A DNA stretch of 64,000 bases from Flavobacterium psychrophilum (GTDB taxonomy: Bacteria > Bacteroidota > Bacteroidia > Flavobacteriales > Flavobacteriaceae), in contig CP012388.1 in NCBI GenBank assembly GCA_001708385.1, positions 3,410,001 to 3,474,000 of the forward strand, in the 5' to 3' direction. The notes beneath the pieces are model-generated. The model had not been told where the DNA came from and searched no databases. It was given only the letters and a program-made list of their open reading frames with translations. Positions within the stretch are counted from its first letter, which is position 1, and every line of letters begins with the position of its first letter. Shown piece after piece: positions 46,436 to 54,521 of this stretch. A program made the translations under genes and the position numbers.

Positions 46436-46827
46436 GAGACAGAGAGTTGTGTTATAAGGGTATGGATATCTTCCAGCTTGACAGCAAGCTCGCTACGTAC
46501 CGACAGGAAGCTGGCCTGCCAATGCCTGCTATCCGCATCCGGTGGATTTGCATTAATTTGGCGGGTAAGCTGGTTGAGGTTATTGCCAATTGCCTTAAGC
46601 TCTTCGCGTACTGAGGCTAGGGCTTCCAGGCCCATGTCAAGGGTTGTGTTTCGCTGAATAATAGCAACAGGCTTATCAAACAATTTCTGGCGGGCATATT
46701 CGCTTAGTTTGCGATAGGTAGAGGCTTTCCATTTTCTTACAAGTTTTTCGTGCTCCTCGGCATGCAGTCTAAGGTGAAGCCAGTGGCTGCGGGAGGGTTT
46801 GGAATCTGGTTCTTTCATCATCTTCAT
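46420..46827 (-). CDS. mobA: Relaxosome accessory protein
   Basis: The 135-residue basic protein has the relaxosome motif LKAIGNNLNQLTRQINANP near residues 85-105, shared with plasmid MobC/MobA accessory proteins, and an N-terminal region with HLRLHAEEHEKLVRKWKAS that resembles a ribbon-helix-helix DNA-binding part. It helps the relaxase to open oriT. The gene overlaps mobB and lies directly after a hairpin-rich region that may be oriT. Named mobA following Bacteroidota use. Confidence 0.85.
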   Translation of the reverse strand: MKMMKEPDSKPSRSHWLHLRLHAEEHEKLVRKWKASTYRKLSEYARQKLFDKPVAIIQRNTTLDMGLEALASVREELKAIGNNLNQLTRQINANPPDADSRHWQASFLSVRSELAVKLEDIHTLITQLSVSWLQS

Positions 46828-46870
46828 TTTTTAATCATTACAACATCATTGAAAACATCTTAAGCGGCCC

Positions 46871-46930
46871 CTGCCCACGAGTTCCGAGTAAGGGCAGCCA
46901 GATCCGGTTGTATCACAACCGTACATCTGG
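46871..46930. other. Candidate oriT: paired hairpins upstream of mobA
   Basis: Two adjacent hairpins lie 44 bases upstream of mobA. The first is CTGCCC (46871-46876) with GGGCAG (46892-46897). The second is nested: CCAGAT (46898) with ATCTGG (46925-46930), and inside it CGGTTGT / ACAACCG around loop ATC. Inverted repeats next to the relaxosome gene are where an oriT is expected. The nick site cannot be read from the sequence alone. Confidence 0.5.
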
Positions 46931-47275
46931 CCGATTGCGAAAAGACACTGCAATCCCAAGAAGCAGCAGAGGCAGCAGGCATCTTTTAAGTCATAATAAT
47001 AGCCTGTGATTAATAAGCTCTTATTACTAAATAAGACTGGCACCAAATTGATGTTCTCTTAACCACTTTCGCTTTTTTAAAACCTGTTGACAGCTTACAA
47101 CTGTCAGTGGTATTTCGTGCTTTGCATTCCTACATACAGTACCTGTGAAAACAAGAGCGTATCGCAAAGTTACTACCTAGGGAAAGGGATTTGCAATCCC
47201 CGCTGAATTTCGATGAGGATCGTTTATCTGGTGCTTCGTACCTTTGTGAGAGAATATTAACTTAAATTAATCGTT
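46931..47275. other. Intergenic region with small hairpins and a putative promoter
   Basis: There is no gene. Visible are TGACAG / CTGTCA (47088-47106), GGGATT / AATCCC (47186-47200, loop TGC) and a -7-like box TACCTTTG at 47239-47246, 30 bases before the next gene. It divides the mobilization block from the cargo genes. Confidence 0.4.
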
Positions 47276-47560
47276 ATGAATGCAGAAGAAGTAAGCCGCG
47301 TATACGACACGCTTTTAAGTGCACCGGGAATGGAAGACGAAGTAAGGGTTGACATAAGGATTGCCAGGAAGCACCTGTTGCTATTGAACCACATTCTGGG
47401 GCTGCCGGGACTGACCACGGCCTCAGAGCTTTTAAAGCACATTGATGCTACATTTTTTGAAAACATGAAAGAACTCGGCGAACGTTTCTTAGATAAGGCT
47501 TCCCTTACGGCTTTCAATGCAAAATTCATCAGTGTAAACAACCCTGGCCCTAAATCCTGA
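47276..47560 (+). CDS. Small hypothetical protein
   Basis: I do not recognise this 94-residue protein. It is helical and soluble (DEVRVDIRIARKHLLLLNHIL, TASELLKHIDATFFENMKEL), with no signal peptide. It has a putative -7 box 30 bases upstream and lies between the mobilization genes and the AraC-type regulator. Its reading frame has no competing gene on the other strand, which supports it as real. Confidence 0.6.
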   Translation: MNAEEVSRVYDTLLSAPGMEDEVRVDIRIARKHLLLLNHILGLPGLTTASELLKHIDATFFENMKELGERFLDKASLTAFNAKFISVNNPGPKS

Positions 47561-47737
47561 TTTTCCCTCTTTTTCTCCGTAATCGCCTGCTATGTCAATC
47601 ACCTTATCTATACCCTTGCGGATTGTTTAATCCCTTGCTGTTTGGGTCGAGGGCGCAACATCGGTGGTGCTATTTACTATAATACACTATCCGGCCGCGC
47701 TGCCCTTATACCCGGGCTGCAACTTAATGCTAACGGT

Positions 47738-48643
47738 ATGAAAGCGGAAAGAAGAGACGAGAACGAATTGTTATTCAAATTCCTTTTGGAATTGGTGTTG
47801 GGTCAATGGAATGCTGTTGTACCTGAACAGAAAAGTTCCAATACAAACGTGATGGAAAACACTTCCGCCCCCATCCGTGAACTTACCCAATTGCTTTCGG
47901 AAGAGCTACGTACCTTGTTACTGCATAAGGCGCTGGTACACCCTCGGAAAAGATTTGGAATTATCCAGCATGGAATAGTTGTATTGGATGCTGACTTTAT
48001 AATCCAGGCAATGGGAAGTACGACGGCTTCATATTTCGGGTACTCTGAGGTATCCATGTACCGAAGCGATTTCAATTCCTATCTGGTGCCCTCCTCGCAG
48101 GTTGATTTTATAAAGGCTGTGAATGCCATGCAACAAGACAAAAAAAGCCATCCAAAATTACTGAAGTTGACCTTTGAGACACCTGACAAAACGCAACTTA
48201 GCGCAGAATGCTTCATTGATCTGCTTCGCTATGGCAAATATGATTATATAGTCAGTCTCTTCAGCCTAAAGCCTGTAGTGCCAGGGCAAATGCTGGATAA
48301 GGGGGAACCTGTTGTAAAAAGCATAACAGCCGCACAGCAGGTATATGATTTTATTTTGGCACACCAAGAGGGATTGCTGCCAACGGCGCATGAATTCGCC
48401 AGGCGATTTGGCACCAATGAATTCGAATTAAAAAAGGAATTCAAAAAGCGCTTCGGCACCAGCATTTACCAACACTATTCGCAGGTACGCCTTGAAAGGG
48501 CGATCTTGCTTCTGAAGCAGACAGCAATACCGCTATCAGAGATAGTACACCTATGCGGATTCGAAGATTATTCCGGTTTTGCCAAGGCTTTTAGAAAGCG
48601 GTATGGTATCAGCCCTGCCAAGGCTCGGGAGACAAACGATTAG
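47738..48643 (+). CDS. AraC family regulator with PAS-like sensor region
   Basis: I start at ATG 47738 (301 residues); the frame is open to a TTG at 47642, which adds 32 residues without similarity. Residues about 70-195 look like a PAS-type region (FGIIQHGIVVLDADFIIQAM, then YFGYSEVSMYRSDF). The last 100 residues are an AraC DNA-binding domain: LPTAHEFARRFGTNEFELKKEFKKRFG and IPLSEIVHLCGFEDYSGFAKAFRKRYG in pattern. It probably controls the genes that follow on the same strand (MauE-type and DUF6520) and perhaps the SusCD operon. Confidence 0.85.
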   Translation: MKAERRDENELLFKFLLELVLGQWNAVVPEQKSSNTNVMENTSAPIRELTQLLSEELRTLLLHKALVHPRKRFGIIQHGIVVLDADFIIQAMGSTTASYFGYSEVSMYRSDFNSYLVPSSQVDFIKAVNAMQQDKKSHPKLLKLTFETPDKTQLSAECFIDLLRYGKYDYIVSLFSLKPVVPGQMLDKGEPVVKSITAAQQVYDFILAHQEGLLPTAHEFARRFGTNEFELKKEFKKRFGTSIYQHYSQVRLERAILLLKQTAIPLSEIVHLCGFEDYSGFAKAFRKRYGISPAKARETND

Positions 48644-48734
48644 AATAATTCCTGATTGACCCTTTTTTATTCCTGAATGTCAGTTCGATAGGTCGTAATA
48701 TTTGCCAATTTCACAATACTAAAACTGACATGCC

Positions 48735-50237
48735 ATGAGCCGTATACCCGCGCTACGGGAAGCTGCCTTAAAAACAGTATCCTTTCTATACATCCTCCTT
48801 TTTGTTTACGCTGCCGTATCGAAGCTACTGGATTTTGAGAATTTTAGGACACAGCTAGGACAATCGCCGCTACTAAGCGCTTTCGCGGATTGGCTGGCGG
48901 TACTGGTGCCGGGAACGGAATTACTTGTTGCGCTGCTCCTTAGTTTTAGGCGGACCCGGATAACAGCACTTAGTGTAGGCTTTGGAATTATGGTCATGTT
49001 TAGTACTTACATTTATTTCATACTGACCTATAGCCCTTATGTCCCTTGTTCGTGTGGTGGCGTCCTGGAAGGAATGGGATGGAACGAGCATCTTATATTT
49101 AATTTAGCCTTCGTAGCAGTTGGCGCAGTAGCATTGCTACTGGAAGCCAGTGTAAAAAATATCATGCTTCGCATTTGCGCACCGGCCATTACCGGAACAT
49201 TTATAGTTATTGGCGGCTACATATTGTCCGGTGAACTTATTGCCAAGGAAAATCCCTTTGTCAGGCGTTTTATACCCTTGTCGATAGCAGAAGGCCGTGA
49301 AGCATTGTTACCAAATCCCAACTTTTATTTTTCGGGCTTTGGCAATGGTGAGGTGTATTTGGGTAATCTTGATTCTCCCCTTTATTTTCTCTCTTACAAT
49401 AATGCATTACAACGGCAGGATTTTAAAGTTTCCATTGAAGATGCCAGACATACGTTTAAGTCCCTGAGCTTAAATGTTGCCCCACCATATTTCTATCTTT
49501 TTGATGGCAGTGTCCCAACAATCTACAAAGGCGATCTGAAAGATGGCCTTACCACGGAGGTATATAAAGGACCACGAAGGTTTACTAAAGCTGCTGCATT
49601 AAGGGACAATACCTTCGCAATTCGGGGGCAGCTGCCAGGTTCAGGAGAGCACCAATTACTTTTGTTAAACAACAAAAGTGGCGAGGAAATTATCCCGAAG
49701 GATGCTTTTTTAGAAAAGCAAATTGATGGAGTCTTTGATACCGAAGGGATGCTGCTTTACAGCCGACCATTGGACCGGTTTGTCTACACCTACTATTACC
49801 GCAACCAATTCCTGGTGGCTGATGGCGATTTGAACCTGCTCTACAGAGGCAAAACCATAGATACAGTCAGCAAAGCCCAACTTAAGATTGTAAAGATTAA
49901 AAGTACGGGCGATGTAAAACTGGCGCGCCCCCCTCTTACGGTAAATAAAACTACAGCTGTCTACGGTAACCTGCTTTTTGTACGGTCGGGTCTAAGGGGC
50001 CGTTATGAGCCCCCTGAGGTATGGCAGCAAGCATCTGTGATAGACCTCTATGATATTGTTAAAAATGAATATGTTTCCAGTTTCTATGTATATAACAAAG
50101 ATGGTAAACCTTTCCAGTATTTTATAGCAGACCAGAATGGCCTGTATACGATAACCGGGAACAAGTTGCATTTTTACCCCTGGGGTAAGCCCATCAAGAA
50201 AGTGATCAATATTAAACCAAAAACTATCGGCCGATAG
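48735..50237 (+). CDS. MauE/DoxX-type membrane protein with large C-terminal domain
   Basis: Residues about 1-165 form a MauE-like four- or five-helix membrane module with the redox motif PCSCGG near residue 106, as in proteins thought to handle disulfides in the periplasm. Residues about 170-500 are a beta-rich extracytoplasmic region that may be a propeller (YLFDGSVPTIYKGDLKDG, LLLNNKSGEEIIPKD). The two-part architecture is common in Bacteroidota next to DUF6520 proteins. The next gene, 56 bases away, codes for such a small Cys-containing secreted protein, a plausible partner for disulfide handling. Confidence 0.82.
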   Translation: MSRIPALREAALKTVSFLYILLFVYAAVSKLLDFENFRTQLGQSPLLSAFADWLAVLVPGTELLVALLLSFRRTRITALSVGFGIMVMFSTYIYFILTYSPYVPCSCGGVLEGMGWNEHLIFNLAFVAVGAVALLLEASVKNIMLRICAPAITGTFIVIGGYILSGELIAKENPFVRRFIPLSIAEGREALLPNPNFYFSGFGNGEVYLGNLDSPLYFLSYNNALQRQDFKVSIEDARHTFKSLSLNVAPPYFYLFDGSVPTIYKGDLKDGLTTEVYKGPRRFTKAAALRDNTFAIRGQLPGSGEHQLLLLNNKSGEEIIPKDAFLEKQIDGVFDTEGMLLYSRPLDRFVYTYYYRNQFLVADGDLNLLYRGKTIDTVSKAQLKIVKIKSTGDVKLARPPLTVNKTTAVYGNLLFVRSGLRGRYEPPEVWQQASVIDLYDIVKNEYVSSFYVYNKDGKPFQYFIADQNGLYTITGNKLHFYPWGKPIKKVINIKPKTIGR

Positions 50238-50293
50238 CAGGGGAATGATCGAAAACCTGTAAAAGAGTAGATCTCAACTAAATTTTTATTATT

Positions 50294-50572
50294 ATGAAAA
50301 CTTTTTTAAAACCAGCGCTGCTTTCAGCAGCAGCATTTGTCCTGGCCAGTGCCGGGGCAGTAGCGACAAATAACAATAAGAGTGATGCTGAAGAAGTGCA
50401 AACTACTTATTATATACACAAACCATTGGCCTCAAGCTGCCAGGCGGTGAATGTGAATTGCACCACCACGCCGGGGCAACCGTGCATGTTTAATGATGGA
50501 ACGACCAACTGGCAGGTCTACAACAGGCCTGCATCGGCGACAGATTGTAGTATACTCCTATATCGTCCATAA
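50294..50572 (+). CDS. DUF6520 family small secreted protein
   Basis: The 92-residue protein has an N-terminal hydrophobic export signal (KPALLSAAAFVLASAGAVA) and a mature part with four Cys (SSCQAVNVNCTTTPGQPCMF, and DCS near the end). This is the DUF6520 pattern: small Bacteroidota proteins usually beside MauE-like membrane proteins and TonB-dependent systems. Four Cys suggest two disulfides. Function unknown. A strong terminator follows 5 bases after the stop, shared with the convergent peptidase gene. Confidence 0.85.
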   Translation: MKTFLKPALLSAAAFVLASAGAVATNNNKSDAEEVQTTYYIHKPLASSCQAVNVNCTTTPGQPCMFNDGTTNWQVYNRPASATDCSILLYRP

Positions 50573-50576
50573 AAAA

Positions 50577-50606
50577 GACAGGCAGCTCAATGCTGCCTGT
50601 TTTATT
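50577..50606. terminator. Rho-independent terminator
   Basis: GACAGGCAGC with GCTGCCTGTT, loop TCAAT, followed by TTTATTTT. The poly-A on the left can serve the opposite direction, so it may end both the DUF6520 gene and the peptidase operon. Confidence 0.88.
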
Positions 50607-53129
50607 TTACATTTTCTTATCTGTAATCCAATCCGCCGGTTCATTTTTCAGATGGTAGCCAAACCATGAAAGGACGCGATCTGATAGGTCGGTTTGGTTT
50701 TTATCATCGACCAAAGCGTGCGATTCCCCGGCATAGGCTAACATCACTGCCTGCCGTTTTAACCTTCGTAGTGCCAAATAGAGCGATAAGCTTTGTGTCC
50801 AAGGCACTACGGGATCATCTTTTCCACACCATAGCAGTAACGGGGTAGTAATTTTATCGGCATGGTGCAACGGCGAGTTCAACAGATAGTTATCCCTGTC
50901 ATTGAAGTAGGATTTTCCCATGCGGAATATTTGTGTTTCGTAGCGCCAAAGCTCCGGCAGTAAAATCTGCTGGCCAACTGAAAAATAGGATGCTGTCAGG
51001 TCGCTTATCATAGACCCGCTAACAGCGGCTGCAAACATGTTTGTCCCAGAGATTATGTATGCTGTCTCATACCCTCCAAAGGAAGTTCCTATTAGGCCGA
51101 GTCGTCCAGGATCAGCAACACCCATATCAATTACTTTTTGGGCTGCGGCAGTGACGCATTCAAGAGCTGAAATTCCGGGAGCACCCGTCCGGTAATAAAT
51201 GTCGGGTAGCAATACTATGTATCCGTTTAAGGTAAAGCGTGCTATATTTATCCCTATCCCATTTTCATCCCACGGGACTTCATAGTGATGTAAGCGGTCG
51301 GACATATTTTGATATACAAATGTGACCATTGGATACTTGCTTCCGGGTGTATACCCGGCAGGATAAAATAGCGCCGCTTTCATGATCTGCCCGCTTGTAT
51401 TTTCGTATGTGATTAGTTCTGATTTTCCCCATAGGAATTGATCCTGTACCTTGTTGGACTTAAAAATAGTTTGGGCAGTACTATGCCCATTTCCCATTTT
51501 GATGCACGGTGGCGTATCGAACCGCTCATAGATATACACAATACCTGAGCGGGAACATATGGGTTGCCGCACATGTCCTTTCTGCGAATCAATAATTTTC
51601 AGTTTACCGGATGGCAAAAGCATATAGTACGATTCGCTGTTATCCTTTTCTGAGGTACCCACAACATATAACACCTTTTTAGGGTCAAAACTATTTACTG
51701 ATCCCTGAGAAATCAATCTGTATACAATCCCTTTGCTATGCCCCTGGGTTAGCCTCTTGCATTTTCCCTGAGCGGTTGCCAGGTAAATATCGTATTCATC
51801 GTAAAGGTAGACACCCTTGCCATCGGCTGTCCATCCTGCAAGCCCAAAGGGGTGTGCCGGTGGCAGTGCGTTGGTTCCGTTGGTATCCCACTTGGTTGTC
51901 ATCTGGCCGGTCAGGTTAAGGAGCGCGCCGGATTCAGGGTTGTACAACTGCCAGTTGCCCATAGTATAGAATGCTATGTTATTATTTAATGGGCATACTG
52001 AGAGAAAACCAGGATCAGTAGAAAGGCTTTTCACCAGTACCTTTTTCTTCGCTGACAGGACATCAGCAATATAGAAGTCGGTAATGGGATACAGCAGCGA
52101 ATCCGCAGCATTAAAACCGGTGTTTCGCAACAGCACATAATCCTGCTTACCGGTATATTGGTAGATGGGCAAGACCTCAGAATTTATCCTCATTATGCCA
52201 CTACCCGGGATCCAGGATAACAGTTCTTTTTTAGAATAGTCTCCCATACTGTTTTGTAACGTAACAAGCATGCTGTCACCTGCGTGCCATACTTCAGGCT
52301 GCGACCGTTTACTGGTATTGCCTTGCGGTGTAGTTGTAAACAGTAGCGTGCCCTGCGGATTGACAGTTACACTTTCCACGGAACTTAATTGTGTACCGTA
52401 CTGTGCGGGGTTTATTGAATAAAGTCTTTGCTGTCCCAGGTTATAAAGATGAACTTCTCCTGTACCGTCTGTCGCCTTTGATGCAAACCCAAGGTGTCTG
52501 CCGTCCTGCTGCCAGGAAAGTAATGAGACTTTTCCGCTGGTACTATACACGGTTTGTTCCGCATTCCCATTAAGGTTTAGTAGCTTCAGCGACTGGGCAT
52601 TGCCCATGGAGCATACGTAAGCCAGTTTTCCAGTCCTTTCGTTGTACTTAAAGTCCAACACACCTTTGAGCGTTGTCTGGATATGACCATTTTTTGTATT
52701 AATAAGATGCAGGCAGTTACTGTTATCTGCTTCGCTTTCAAGGGCAATAATCACGGTGCGACCCGGTATAAGGTGATAAGAGATAATGTGCTCCCGTGTG
52801 AACGTTTTCCCTGATTTAAGATTAATAATCCGTAAATTGTTTTCAGGTAACTGTACTACGAATGTTTCTGCATCGAGAAAGGACGGCTGTCTGCCACCGG
52901 GCAAGGCATACAGGGTTTTGCCTGGGGATGACTTTAAAAATAATGTGTCGGCATCTTTATACGCCAGGTGGTAGCTTACCCAGTCGCCTTCGGGAGCGAC
53001 CGCTGAGAGGGAAAGACGGCTAAATCGCCCGTAATCCTCCGGTGTTGCATGGGATTTTACCTGCTGCGCTTGCCCAGTAAAGGGGAAGCTGCATAAAACA
53101 GGTAATAGGATGTTTCTAAGGGTAAGCAT
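50607..53129 (-). CDS. S9 family peptidase (prolyl oligopeptidase type)
   Basis: The 840-residue protein has a signal peptide (to about residue 21, FTGQAQQ). The middle has beta-propeller-like repeats. The C-terminal 250 residues are the alpha/beta hydrolase domain with the triad S683 in GTSFGGYETAY, D772 in CGKDDPVVPW and H804 in GESHALVDD. Such exported enzymes cut oligopeptides. The gene follows susD after a single base, so it belongs to the SusC-SusD operon; peptides brought in by the pair would be its substrate. That is an inference from gene order. Confidence 0.9.
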   Translation of the reverse strand: MLTLRNILLPVLCSFPFTGQAQQVKSHATPEDYGRFSRLSLSAVAPEGDWVSYHLAYKDADTLFLKSSPGKTLYALPGGRQPSFLDAETFVVQLPENNLRIINLKSGKTFTREHIISYHLIPGRTVIIALESEADNSNCLHLINTKNGHIQTTLKGVLDFKYNERTGKLAYVCSMGNAQSLKLLNLNGNAEQTVYSTSGKVSLLSWQQDGRHLGFASKATDGTGEVHLYNLGQQRLYSINPAQYGTQLSSVESVTVNPQGTLLFTTTPQGNTSKRSQPEVWHAGDSMLVTLQNSMGDYSKKELLSWIPGSGIMRINSEVLPIYQYTGKQDYVLLRNTGFNAADSLLYPITDFYIADVLSAKKKVLVKSLSTDPGFLSVCPLNNNIAFYTMGNWQLYNPESGALLNLTGQMTTKWDTNGTNALPPAHPFGLAGWTADGKGVYLYDEYDIYLATAQGKCKRLTQGHSKGIVYRLISQGSVNSFDPKKVLYVVGTSEKDNSESYYMLLPSGKLKIIDSQKGHVRQPICSRSGIVYIYERFDTPPCIKMGNGHSTAQTIFKSNKVQDQFLWGKSELITYENTSGQIMKAALFYPAGYTPGSKYPMVTFVYQNMSDRLHHYEVPWDENGIGINIARFTLNGYIVLLPDIYYRTGAPGISALECVTAAAQKVIDMGVADPGRLGLIGTSFGGYETAYIISGTNMFAAAVSGSMISDLTASYFSVGQQILLPELWRYETQIFRMGKSYFNDRDNYLLNSPLHHADKITTPLLLWCGKDDPVVPWTQSLSLYLALRRLKRQAVMLAYAGESHALVDDKNQTDLSDRVLSWFGYHLKNEPADWITDKKM

Positions 53130-53130
53130 T

Positions 53131-54510
53131 TTAATATCCGGGATTTTGGGGACTTAGGTTTGGATTTAATGAGAGTTCATCTGCCGGTATTGGGAAGAGC
53201 GCATCTGTGGTGTTCCAACCGGGTTTAAGCCCCTGAAGGGCACTATCCAGCTGTCCGGTTCTTTTCAAATCAAAAAATCGGTGCCCGAATTCGGTGAAGA
53301 GTTCCACGCGCCGTTCCCTAATTATCTTGGCTACGAGTTCTTGTTGATCCTGCGTGATTGTTGCGGGCAGACCTGCTGTTGTACGAATTTTATTTAGGTC
53401 TTCAAGTCCGCCGGCCACATCCCCAAGCTTTGTCCGAGCTTCGGCCCGGATAAGGAATTGTTCGGAGAGCCTAAGGACAATGGAATATTCTAATTGGGAG
53501 CCGGACCCGCTACGCAGCTTGTATTTGTAGGGATGGTACCAAAGCGATGTTCCGTCGGTTATTTCACGGATCCACACCTCCCTGCGCTGGTCGCCACTTT
53601 CAAAAGCGGCAATCAGTGATGGTGTGAGTGCCATGGTTGGCGGCGGACCGGATTCGAAGATGAACAGGTCGGCCTCAAGGGTGTTGAAAGCTGATGTTGC
53701 GGGGCTAAACTGCCATATTGTTGCAGGACTATCCTTTAGGAATAAAAGGCTTAAGTCGTCAACCCACTGCATGGCCGGATCATCAATAACTGCGGTAGCA
53801 TATAAGGAAGCTTCCTCCCACAATCCTGCATACAAGCTGGCGCGTGCTAGTAGGGCCATTGCCGCCGTTTTTCCGGGCCTTGTACGCTCTGAGGGCATCC
53901 CATTGCCTTCCAGTAGCGCAATCGCATTAATAAGGTCTTCACGGACCTTTGCCAATGCCTCTTCATAACTAAGCCTGCTGAGGGAGCGGTTGACAGTATA
54001 ATCAGTTGTTTTCACATACGGTACGCCTCCATACATTTCATTGAGGTAAAAATGTACAAATGCCCTTATAAATAAAGCTTCACCCAACATCCTGTTGCGC
54101 TCGGCAGTGGTAAGTGCCTGAGCATTTGTAACGCCCTGGATGACCGCATTGGCTGAGAATATAAAGCTATATCCCTGATTCCAATAGAATTTGGCATCGC
54201 TTTGTGAGGAAAACAATGCATTTTGATACAGGTAGTTAATATCCTGCCTGTAAAAATCTAGTTCGTCTGCATAGAGGCCCATATTGTTGCTCAAACCACC
54301 GAGGTTACCGCTGAAAAGGCCCGCATCACGCATTCCCGCATATATGGAGCTAATCGCTGCATTTGCTGTGGTGGGGTCTTCAAAGACCGTTTGGCTGGTT
54401 AGTTGTGACGGGGGAAGATCTACCTCGACAAAATCGCTGCATGAAACAAGCAACATCACACAGAAAGATGCATATGTAATTACTACTGTTCTAAAATTTA
54501 TTTTTTTCAT
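53131..54510 (-). CDS. RagB/SusD-family outer-membrane nutrient-binding lipoprotein
   Basis: The 459-residue SusD-like protein has a lipoprotein signal (FCVMLLVSCSDF, lipobox Cys at about 24), TPR-like helices including RMLGEALFIRAFVHFYLNEMYGGVPYV in pattern, and the C-terminal IRTTAGLPATITQDQQELVAKIIRERRVELFTEFGHRFFDLKR block typical of the family. It sits on the outside of the cell as the lid of the SusC channel and captures the substrate. It lies 11 bases after susC. With a peptidase next in line, a peptide substrate is more likely than a glycan. Confidence 0.93.
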   Translation of the reverse strand: MKKINFRTVVITYASFCVMLLVSCSDFVEVDLPPSQLTSQTVFEDPTTANAAISSIYAGMRDAGLFSGNLGGLSNNMGLYADELDFYRQDINYLYQNALFSSQSDAKFYWNQGYSFIFSANAVIQGVTNAQALTTAERNRMLGEALFIRAFVHFYLNEMYGGVPYVKTTDYTVNRSLSRLSYEEALAKVREDLINAIALLEGNGMPSERTRPGKTAAMALLARASLYAGLWEEASLYATAVIDDPAMQWVDDLSLLFLKDSPATIWQFSPATSAFNTLEADLFIFESGPPPTMALTPSLIAAFESGDQRREVWIREITDGTSLWYHPYKYKLRSGSGSQLEYSIVLRLSEQFLIRAEARTKLGDVAGGLEDLNKIRTTAGLPATITQDQQELVAKIIRERRVELFTEFGHRFFDLKRTGQLDSALQGLKPGWNTTDALFPIPADELSLNPNLSPQNPGY

Positions 54511-54521
54511 AAGTATTTTTT

